Made by a program: the position numbers and the translations under genes. Positions 1 through 5,121 of a DNA stretch of 5,182 nt are shown piece by piece; within the stretch, counting starts at the first letter, position 1, and each line of letters opens with the position of its first letter. The stretch is from positions 1-5,182 of the forward strand of contig PWUB01000345.1 in assembly GCA_003563755.1 (NCBI GenBank), given 5' to 3'. Source of the stretch: Clostridia bacterium (GTDB lineage: Bacteria; Bacillota_E; SLMV01; PUMD01). The notes beneath the pieces were generated by a model. That model saw only the letters and a program-made list of their open reading frames with translations, did no database searches and was not told the origin of the DNA.

Positions 1-1
1 A

Positions 2-322
2 TCGGACAGCGTGCTCGAGTTCGCACACTTTACGATCAACCACGAGCAGAGGCAGGTCAGTCGGGAGGGCGAGGAGATATATCTTACGGCCAAGGAATTT
101 GATCTTCTGTGGCTCCTGGCAGGTCACCCGGGGCGGGTTTTCACCCGTGACCAGCTCCTCGACCGGGTGTGGGGATACGAGTTCTACGGCAACGTCCGCA
201 CCGTCGATGTTCACATACGCCACATCCGCGAGAAGATCGAACCCGAGCCCGAAAATCCCCAGTACGTCCTGACCGTCTGGGGCGTCGGGTACAAGTTCAG
301 GGCACGGGAGAGCGAGTCATGA
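2..322 (+). CDS. OmpR/PhoB-family response regulator, C-terminal part (5' truncated)
   Basis: This is the DNA-binding output half of a two-component response regulator. The reading frame is open to the left edge, so the GTG at 11 is probably an internal Val and the receiver domain (phosphorylated Asp) lies outside the window. The visible 106 or so residues are a winged-helix Trans_reg_C domain. It has the family hallmarks LTAKEFDLLWLLA (first helix), GRVFTRDQLLDRVWG (helix 2), VRTVDVHIRHIREKIE (recognition helix) and the C-terminal hairpin VWGVGYKF. A full-length member is usually about 230 residues, so slightly more than half is missing. Its stop overlaps the kinase start (ATGA, 319-322), which implies translational coupling and a cognate pair. 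Family assignment is firm. The target genes cannot be read from the sequence. Confidence 0.95.
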   Translation, partial: SDSVLEFAHFTINHEQRQVSREGEEIYLTAKEFDLLWLLAGHPGRVFTRDQLLDRVWGYEFYGNVRTVDVHIRHIREKIEPEPENPQYVLTVWGVGYKFRARESES

Positions 323-1770
323 ACACCATCCGCGCCCACCTGACTGCATCCCACCTGGTCCTGGCCTGTATCGTACTACTCCTGGTGAGCATCCTTTTCA
401 GCAGCCTGGTACGTACCTACCTCCTCAATGAGGCACGAGAAACCCTCACCGTTCAGGGGTCGACCATGGCGAGCCTGTTCGCGACGGAGATCCTCCTGCG
501 CGGCGTGCGCTCGCCGATGTTTTTCGACGAGCGTCTTCGTGTCTGGTCACGAGCCGTGAGCAGTATGATCAACGCTGACTTCGTGGTCATATCAGCCGCG
601 GGTGAGATGCTCGTGTCCTCGGAGGATATCCACCTGCCTGAGGCTCCGGAGGAACGGCTGGACATGGTGCCCATACGCAGGGCGCTGGAGACAGGTGAAA
701 TCCAGGGCGATGAGTGGCGCACACCGGACGGCGATCCACTGGTGGCGGTGTTCGTGCCGATCGAGATCCAGGAGGAAATCCCTCCCGTGGGAGTAGTCAT
801 CCTGTTTCAAACGGTGACGGCAGCTACCACCGCCGCCCGCGACCTGAGGCACATGATCCTGCAGACGGGGGCGGTGGCCCTGGTGCTGGCCCTGATCCTG
901 AGCCTCATCTTCGCCCAACGGATCTCCCGGCCCGCCGAGGAGCTGAGTGACGTGGCTCGGGCACTGGGGAGGGGTGAGTTGGACCGCCGCGCTCCCGAGG
1001 GATACGTGTGGGAGTTCTCACAGCTGTCGAGGCGCATAAACGAAATGGCGCACCAGCTCTCGGAGTTTCTCGCCCGCCGCCGGGCTTTTACCGCCGCGAT
1101 ATCCCACGAGATCCGGACCCCGGTCACCTCCATCCGGGGATTCGTCCGCGCCATCCGGGACGGCGTGATCTCACCGGAGGACCAAGAACAGTACCTCGAC
1201 ACCATTCTGGATGAAACGCGCCGCATAGAACGACTCCTGGAGGACCTCCTGCAGCTGGAACGGCTGGAGGCGAGGCAGCTGTCCATGCAATTCGAGTGGA
1301 TCCCGGCGAGGCAGCTGTTGAAACGTGCAACCAGCAGAGCAGCTACCCGGGTCGAGGCGGGGGACATTCAGTTGAAGTCGGTCGTCGACGAGGGACTGAT
1401 GGTGTGGGCCGACGAGGAGCGCGTCGACCAGGTCCTCGGCAACCTGGTGGACAATGCCCTCCGCTACGCCACCGGCTGTGTGCAGCTGGGTGTACGGGTG
1501 GAGGAGGAAGAAGGGCACCGCAGAACGGCGGTCTTCTGGGTCGCCGACGACGGACCCGGGATAGCCGAGGAGGATCTGCCCCATATCTTCGACCGCTTCT
1601 ACCAGGCATCAGACAAGGTGAGCAAGGGCGTGGGGCTTGGACTGGCCATCAGCCGGGAAATCATACACCTGCACGGCGGCCGCATCTGGGTGGAGAACAG
1701 GCGGGGCGGCGGCGCGGTGCTGTACTTCACCCTTCCTAACACGCGTAAAGTTGTCGATGAGCGGTCATGA
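319..1770 (+). CDS. Membrane sensor histidine kinase (HAMP-HisKA-HATPase)
   Basis: A 483-residue sensor kinase that should autophosphorylate on His and pass the phosphate to the upstream-encoded regulator. Visible order: transmembrane segment 1 (about 11-31); an extracytoplasmic sensor region (about 32-177) whose FVVISAAGEMLVSS and LVAVFVPIEI stretches resemble a PAS/Cache-type fold; transmembrane segment 2 (about 179-199); a HAMP linker (about 200-253, with Pro205); HisKA with SHEIRTP and phosphoacceptor His263; and the HATPase domain. In the last, the N-box is NLVDNALRYA (Asn375, Asn379), G1 is DDGPGI (410-415), the F-box is FDRF (424-427) and G2 is GVGLGL (437-442). All catalytic motifs are intact. 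The ATG at 319 overlaps the regulator stop and has GGGAG (306-310) 8 nt upstream. A longer in-frame extension to 169 lies inside the regulator gene and is not credible. The ligand is unknown. Confidence 0.96.
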   Translation: MNTIRAHLTASHLVLACIVLLLVSILFSSLVRTYLLNEARETLTVQGSTMASLFATEILLRGVRSPMFFDERLRVWSRAVSSMINADFVVISAAGEMLVSSEDIHLPEAPEERLDMVPIRRALETGEIQGDEWRTPDGDPLVAVFVPIEIQEEIPPVGVVILFQTVTAATTAARDLRHMILQTGAVALVLALILSLIFAQRISRPAEELSDVARALGRGELDRRAPEGYVWEFSQLSRRINEMAHQLSEFLARRRAFTAAISHEIRTPVTSIRGFVRAIRDGVISPEDQEQYLDTILDETRRIERLLEDLLQLERLEARQLSMQFEWIPARQLLKRATSRAATRVEAGDIQLKSVVDEGLMVWADEERVDQVLGNLVDNALRYATGCVQLGVRVEEEEGHRRTAVFWVADDGPGIAEEDLPHIFDRFYQASDKVSKGVGLGLAISREIIHLHGGRIWVENRRGGGAVLYFTLPNTRKVVDERS

Positions 1771-2658
1771 AAGCCGCCACGTCACCCCATCTTCACCGCC
1801 GACGGACTGCACCCGGCCCTCATCTCTGAGGGCGTGAAGAATAGCATCCAGCGATCCCTGCAGCAGTCTGCGGTGCAGGCCGTCACCACCGTTGATGATG
1901 CAATCCAAAAGACGGGGGATGGTCCCTGCGCCGCGCTCGAGGTGCCGGACCACGTCTACCTCAAGGCCCTCGGCCCTCTCGAGGGTACCACTGAGGAAGC
2001 GCTCGCAGGCCCTCGGGCCCACGGTGGGCAGGGAGTGTCCCCAGCCGATCATGTCCAGACCCAATCCCCGGATCCTCTCCATGCTCCGCTGCCACAACCG
2101 AAAGTCTCCCAGCGGGTGCCGGCGGCCGGGTCCCATCCACAGGGGGAGATCCCCCGCGAACAGGGCCCCGTGGGAGGGAACGTGTACACATATGCTGCCC
2201 GGCGAGTGGCCCGGGGTGTGCAGTATCGTGAGCTTCAGTGTTCCCAGATCGAGGACGTCGCCCTCCCCTACGGTTCCGTCCACGTTGAAGGCGGGGGCCC
2301 GTCCTCCCCCGTTCGTCTCCCCGTCAGGCCGATGTTCCAGGCGGCACCGGTCATCGCGGTGAATCAAGAGTGCAGCGCCATATCTGTCCCGCAGCTGCGG
2401 TCCGTTGCTGACGTGGTCGTAGTGATCGTGGGTGAGGAGTACCCACCGCGGGCGGAGACGATGCTGGCTGAGGTGTCTGACCAGGCTCCGCAGGACACCG
2501 GGTCCGGCTCCCGTGTCTATGATGGCGCATTCCCCACTGTCCGGTATGACGTAGACGTTTGAGCTGAGCTCCACCTCATCGCCGCCTGGGTACCCGCCGT
2601 CCATGAAGGTGCCCGGAAGATAGTGGCCGAGCGAAGCGCGCAGGCTCCTGAATGCCAC
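1765..2658 (-). CDS. Metallo-beta-lactamase-fold hydrolase with winged-helix-like C-terminus
   Basis: A 297-residue soluble MBL-fold enzyme of the glyoxalase II / LACTB2-like type, probably a binuclear-metal hydrolase. With the GTG start as residue 1, the metal ligands are complete: THDHYDH (His77, His79, Asp81, His82), His151 in TPGHSPGS, Asp170 in FAGDLPL and His208 in GWGHSLP. The strand IIDTG (46-50) is also typical. The C-terminal 70 or so residues (helices, then LLQGSLDAILHALRDEGRV) resemble the winged-helix tail of LACTB2-like proteins. The start is GTG at 2658 because GGAGGAG lies 7 nt upstream. An in-frame ATG at 2718 has no such site, and an ATG at 2604 lacks a good one and would remove N-terminal sequence. 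No signal peptide is seen. The gene is separated from the ABC genes by 188 nt and overlaps the kinase gene tail-to-tail. The substrate cannot be determined; thioester, phosphodiester and nuclease activities all remain possible. Confidence 0.92.
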   Translation of the reverse strand: MAFRSLRASLGHYLPGTFMDGGYPGGDEVELSSNVYVIPDSGECAIIDTGAGPGVLRSLVRHLSQHRLRPRWVLLTHDHYDHVSNGPQLRDRYGAALLIHRDDRCRLEHRPDGETNGGGRAPAFNVDGTVGEGDVLDLGTLKLTILHTPGHSPGSICVHVPSHGALFAGDLPLWMGPGRRHPLGDFRLWQRSMERIRGLGLDMIGWGHSLPTVGPRACERFLSGTLERAEGLEVDVVRHLERGAGTIPRLLDCIINGGDGLHRRLLQGSLDAILHALRDEGRVQSVGGEDGVTWRLS

Positions 2659-2665
2659 CGGTGAT

Positions 2666-2672
2666 CTCCTCC
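2666..2672 (-). promoter_or_regulatory. Shine-Dalgarno site deciding the GTG start of the MBL hydrolase
   Basis: GGAGGAG on the minus strand lies 7 nt before the GTG at 2658. It is the strongest ribosome-binding match in this gene's upstream region. It is the reason to prefer GTG over the upstream ATG at 2718, which would place this site inside the coding sequence. Confidence 0.8.
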
Positions 2673-2698
2673 AAGTCCGGATGCCGCACTCTGGTGTC

Positions 2699-2710
2699 TG
2701 GTTATAACCA
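2699..2710. promoter_or_regulatory. 12-bp perfect palindrome upstream of the MBL gene (candidate operator / -10 region)
   Basis: TGGTTATAACCA is a perfect 12-bp palindrome whose near edge lies 40 nt before the GTG start of the MBL hydrolase. On the minus strand it contains TATAAC (2706-2701), which could act as a -10 element and would give a leader of about 35 nt. No convincing -35 hexamer is found 16-18 nt further upstream, so a promoter here would be weak or activator-dependent. The palindrome is seen directly; the regulatory role is inferred. Confidence 0.35.
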
Positions 2711-2790
2711 TACCACATCGATCACCAGTGCACCCCAGCTGCAGGCACGGTTGATCTTCGTACGATGTGATCCCCGGGTCGGCGATTCCT

Positions 2791-2831
2791 GCAGGTCCCG
2801 CCGTCGATCTCGGCAGGACGGCGGGACCCGC
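2791..2831. terminator. Strong GC hairpin after the ABC permease gene (terminator-like, no U-tract)
   Basis: A perfect 12-bp inverted repeat (GGTCCCGCCGTC at 2794-2805, its complement at 2817-2828) encloses an 11-nt loop. Two more base pairs form beyond one mismatch. It begins 16 nt after the permease stop when read on the minus strand. It is well placed to end or attenuate the ABC operon transcript or to protect its 3' end. Neither side has a run of T, so it is not a canonical intrinsic terminator. Confidence 0.5.
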
Positions 2832-2846
2832 GCGGCGAAGGCAGGA

Positions 2847-3581
2847 TCAGATAATCCAGCGCCGGTCCGCGTTGCGCAGGCTTATCCCGAACAGGGCGAT
2901 GGAGAAGAAGACGAGCATGCCGAGGCTCAGGATCGGCTGCATCTGTCCCCCACCCCACAGGGTCTGCCGCAGGAGATCGTTGCCGTAGGTCAGGGGCAGG
3001 GCGTAGGAGAGGGGACGGAGAAACAGGGGCAGGTGCTCCACGGGAAAGAAGAGACCGCAGAGAAACACCATTGGAAACCGGAAGAAGTTCGAGAAGGTCT
3101 GCGCCTCAAACACTTCCTGTACGGACACGGCAATCATGAGGCCCAAAAAGGTGGAGGTGGCCGCGATGAAAAAGACGGCAGCGGCAACCATGGGCCAGTT
3201 GGAAGCGCTCAGGTCAACCAGGAACAGCCCGAGGATCAGCGGAACCAGGGAGTTGATGATCCCGAAGATGATGGCACCGGATGTCTTGGCCACCAACAGC
3301 TCCGGCAGTCCGATAGGAGCCAGGAGTAGGCGCTCGAAGGCCCTGCTCCGTTTTTCGAAGGTGATGGTCACCGCCAGCATGGATGTGGTGCCGAACAGAA
3401 CGGACAGGGCCATCACTCCGGGAAGTAGCTCTCTGATCTCCACGTGGCCACCCGAGCGTATGAAAAACATCATGGTCCAGGCCACGGGGAATATGATGCC
3501 CCAGCTGATGTTAGGCGGCTTCAGGTAGTAAGACTGCATGTCCTTACGTAGAATGCTCATGATGGGAATCCACATGTTCAT
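2847..3581 (-). CDS. ABC-2 type transporter permease
   Basis: A 244-residue integral membrane protein, the membrane half of the exporter powered by the adjacent ATPase. About six transmembrane segments are visible (roughly 25-41, 52-74, 102-122, 129-153, 165-182, 215-234), as expected for ABC-2 permeases. After the second segment the sequence TFEKRSRAFERLLLAPIG (74-91) matches the conserved cytoplasmic coupling region of this family (E-R-x-x-G-T-x-E-x-L-x-x-T/A-P type). The stretch LRPLSYALPLTYGNDLLR (188-205) before the last segment is also typical. The ATG at 3581 overlaps the ATPase stop (ATGA), and GGGGTGAG lies just upstream within the ATPase coding end, so translation is probably coupled. 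The functional transporter would be a dimer of this subunit with two ATPases. The substrate is unknown; a drug, ion, lipid or peptide exporter is possible. Confidence 0.93.
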   Translation of the reverse strand: MNMWIPIMSILRKDMQSYYLKPPNISWGIIFPVAWTMMFFIRSGGHVEIRELLPGVMALSVLFGTTSMLAVTITFEKRSRAFERLLLAPIGLPELLVAKTSGAIIFGIINSLVPLILGLFLVDLSASNWPMVAAAVFFIAATSTFLGLMIAVSVQEVFEAQTFSNFFRFPMVFLCGLFFPVEHLPLFLRPLSYALPLTYGNDLLRQTLWGGGQMQPILSLGMLVFFSIALFGISLRNADRRWII

Positions 3582-4537
3582 CTCTCACCCCGTCCTGTCA
3601 CCATCTCCTCGGCCTCGATGCCCGTGACCCGCACGAAGACATCCTCCAGGCTCGGCCGGAGCACCCGTGCTTCCTGGACCGCCAGGCCGGCGTCGCTGAG
3701 CGCCCTGATGGCGGGTGCGACGTCCGCCATTCGCTCGCCCCTCATGATCAGCTGGCTGTCGTTGACCGCAGAGGTTTCGTGTTCGGGAAACCTCTCCCTC
3801 ATCACACGGCAAGCGGAATGGATATCGCCGTCCACCGAAAACTCCACCGAACGGTCCCTTCCTGCTTCTTCGAGGAGATGCTCGAGGGCATCCATGCGCA
3901 CTATCTTACCGTCAACTATGAAGGCAACTCTGTGGCAGAGACGCTCGGCCTCCTCTATGTAGTGGGTGGTCATGAACACGGTGGTACCGTCTCTGTTCAG
4001 CTCCTGCAGCATGCGGCGAATCTGCCGAGCACTGGCCACGTCTATGCCGCTCGTCGGCTCATCTAGAAAGAGTACCCTCGGTCGGTGGATCAGGGCCGCA
4101 GCTATGGTCAGTTTCCGTTTCATGCCCTTGGAGTAGGCGCCGAAGCTACGTCGGGCGACCTCGGCCAGGCCGAACTCCTCGAGGAGCTCTTCCGCCCGTC
4201 GGCGCCGCTGCACAGCCGGTATGGCATATAGAGAGCCGCAGAAGAGTAGATTCTCGAGCCCGCTCAGCTCCGGATACAGGTTGCTCTCGTCCGGAACCAC
4301 TCCTATGTCCCCCTGGGCACGGCGCAAATGCTGGGGATATGAATGACCCAGAACCCGGACAGCTCCCGCGGACATGCGGGCCAGCCCCGTCAGTATGTTG
4401 ATGGTGGTCGTCTTTCCGGCACCGTTGGGGCCGAGGAAAGCGAACATCTCGCCGTCTTCGACGGAGAAGTCTATACCGTCGACCGCACGAACCTCCCCGT
4501 AGTGCTTCTTCAGCCCCTGCACTTCGATCACGTGCAT
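3578..4537 (-). CDS. ABC transporter ATP-binding protein (DrrA/NatA/CcmA-like, ABC-2 exporter)
   Basis: A 319-residue cytoplasmic ATPase energising the permease encoded directly downstream. Motifs in order: A-loop Tyr13 region; Walker A GPNGAGKTT (36-44); a Q-loop region reading VVPDESNLYPELSG (80-93), where the usual Gln is Asp83; signature YSKGMKRKL (135-143), the SKGM/K variant common in this subfamily; Walker B VLFLDEP (155-161) with Glu160; D-loop SGID (163-166); and switch His192 in MTTHYIEEAE. The C-terminal region (about 225-305) matches the extension found in DrrA/NatA-like ATPases (DUF4162 type) and ends in the typical LEDVFVRVTG. The ATG at 4537 is served by GGGAGTGA (4547-4554), which overlaps the repressor's stop codon, 9 nt upstream. 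An alternative GTG two codons later changes little. Residues needed for ATP hydrolysis are intact except for the Q-loop substitution. Confidence 0.95.
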   Translation of the reverse strand: MHVIEVQGLKKHYGEVRAVDGIDFSVEDGEMFAFLGPNGAGKTTTINILTGLARMSAGAVRVLGHSYPQHLRRAQGDIGVVPDESNLYPELSGLENLLFCGSLYAIPAVQRRRRAEELLEEFGLAEVARRSFGAYSKGMKRKLTIAAALIHRPRVLFLDEPTSGIDVASARQIRRMLQELNRDGTTVFMTTHYIEEAERLCHRVAFIVDGKIVRMDALEHLLEEAGRDRSVEFSVDGDIHSACRVMRERFPEHETSAVNDSQLIMRGERMADVAPAIRALSDAGLAVQEARVLRPSLEDVFVRVTGIEAEEMVTGRGER

Positions 4538-4546
4538 GGTACTTGA

Positions 4547-4900
4547 TCACTCCCTTATCATAGGACAGTTGCCACCGCCGCGACAGGCTATCCCTTCCTT
4601 GCCGCACCGGCAGACGGGAGTCGCGTCATCCAGTGCATCGGCGAGCTCCAGCAGGAGGCCGCTCAGTTCCCGAAGAACCTCGGTACGCACCCGGTAGTGG
4701 GTCCAGTAGCTGCGTTTCTCCCCTACCACCAGGCCCACATCCCTCAGCCGGCCCAGGTGTTGTGAGACGGCACTGTCGGACAGCTGGGTCTTCTCGGCAA
4801 GGGCGCCGACACACAGGTCCAGGCCAAGGTGCGTGAGAATCCTGAGACGGCTGGGGTCCGAGAGGGCACGACAGAGACGGGCCAGGCCGCGTTCATCCAA
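4547..4900 (-). CDS. ArsR/SmtB-family transcriptional repressor with cysteine-rich C-terminus
   Basis: A 117-residue winged-helix repressor, first gene of the operon with the ABC ATPase and permease, so it probably autoregulates and controls the pump. The family core is clear: ALSDPSRLRILTHL (12-25) and the recognition helix region LSDSAVSQHLGRLRDVGLV (40-58), followed by the wing around EKRSYWTHYRV (61-71). Cysteines, counted from the TTG start, are Cys10, Cys30 (in DLCVGAL, where ArsR has ELCVCDL) and a tail cluster Cys97-x-Cys99-x6-Cys106-x5-Cys112. The second cysteine of the classical alpha-3 metal site is Gly here, so sensing could rest on the tail. The start is chosen as TTG at 4900 because GGGAGGTGA sits at the right distance. 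GTG at 4918 or 4909 would add 6 or 3 residues but lacks a well-spaced site. The inducer is unknown: a metal ion, metalloid or thiol-reactive compound is plausible. Confidence 0.93.
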   Translation of the reverse strand: MDERGLARLCRALSDPSRLRILTHLGLDLCVGALAEKTQLSDSAVSQHLGRLRDVGLVVGEKRSYWTHYRVRTEVLRELSGLLLELADALDDATPVCRCGKEGIACRGGGNCPMIRE

Positions 4901-4905
4901 TGGTG

Positions 4906-4914
4906 TCACCTCCC
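4906..4914 (-). promoter_or_regulatory. Strong Shine-Dalgarno site deciding the TTG start of the ArsR-type gene
   Basis: GGGAGGTGA on the minus strand is nearly the full anti-SD complement. It ends 5 nt before TTG at 4900, and its GGAGG core is 8 nt away. The GTG at 4909 lies within it and the GTG at 4918 lies upstream, so neither can use it. A TTG start here is therefore the best supported. Confidence 0.75.
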
Positions 4915-4927
4915 GCACTTAAGTACA

Positions 4928-4947
4928 TACTGAATCATATCATATAC
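4928..4947. promoter_or_regulatory. Candidate ArsR-type operator overlapping the -10 region
   Basis: The -10 region contains the odd palindrome ATATCATAT (4937-4945) and, on the minus strand, TGA-N6-TCA (4942-4931). The latter resembles the TGA(A)-N6-(T)TCA core of known ArsR/SmtB operators such as that of SmtB. Binding here would block RNA polymerase and give autorepression. The symmetry is imperfect and the exact footprint is a guess. Confidence 0.4.
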
Positions 4948-4967
4948 CGCTTAAACGGATGGGACAA
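4939..4967 (-). promoter_or_regulatory. Sigma-70-type promoter of the arsR-ABC operon
   Basis: On the minus strand, TTGTCC (4967-4962, 4 of 6 to the -35 consensus) and TATGAT (4944-4939, 5 of 6 to the -10 consensus) are separated by exactly 17 nt. A second TATGAT overlaps immediately downstream (4939-4934). The predicted transcript starts near 4932, giving a leader of about 32 nt with the strong SD. It lies directly upstream of the repressor gene. Confidence 0.7.
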
Positions 4968-5107
4968 CCCTTGATGCCTATGAGAGTTCCGGGAGCATAT
5001 GATATCCCGGGTGGCCGGAGCTTTGCAGCGAATGCGCACACTGCCTGTTGCAGGACTCAGTCCCTCAATCGTCCAAGAGTATCATTGAAGCTGAAGACTC
5101 AGCACAT
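4968..5107. other. Divergent intergenic region, no gene seen
   Basis: This stretch lies between the arsR-type promoter and the SD of the right-edge gene. I see no plausible gene in it. It holds the CCGGGA/TCCCGG inverted repeat, an 11-bp odd palindrome GGACTCAGTCC (5053-5063), and a second GACTCAG at 5096-5102. A possible -10 for the right-edge gene, TATCAT (5080-5085), has no matching -35 at normal spacing. Confidence 0.6.
4989..5010. repeat. Inverted repeat in the divergent intergenic region
   Basis: CCGGGA (4989-4994) and TCCCGG (5005-5010) form a perfect 6-bp inverted repeat around a 10-nt AT-rich centre containing CATATG. It could be an operator for one of the divergent genes or a small hairpin. 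The centre also carries ATATGATAT (4997-5005), the complement of the nonamer found in the -10 region at 4937-4945. Confidence 0.4.
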
Positions 5108-5121
5108 GGGAGGATGGCAGC

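Noticed and set aside
169..318. N-terminal extension of the kinase frame to an ATG at 169
   Set aside because: It lies entirely inside the response-regulator gene in another frame and gives Arg/His/Pro-rich sequence. The ATG at 319 has an SD, an ATGA overlap and a proper membrane segment right after it.
807..1367. Minus-strand open frame (186 codons) opposite the kinase gene
   Set aside because: It gives a Ser/Arg-rich shadow product, with the real HAMP and HisKA domains on the other strand.
1834..2562. Long + strand open frame (242 codons) opposite the MBL gene
   Set aside because: It is antisense to a gene with complete catalytic motifs. The product has no recognisable domain, and the frame is open because of high GC content.
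2719..2846. A small gene between the permease and the MBL hydrolase
   Set aside because: No frame in this gap has a start with an SD and protein-like sequence. The space is filled by the hairpin and upstream control DNA.
2652..3329. Long + strand open frame (225 codons) opposite the permease gene
   Set aside because: It is antisense to a clear membrane protein. The Gln/Glu/Gly-rich, low-complexity product is typical of the complement of hydrophobic codons.
5048..5085. Sigma-70 promoter for the right-edge gene using TTGCAG and TATCAT
   Set aside because: The two hexamers are 26 nt apart, well outside the normal 16-18 nt spacing.
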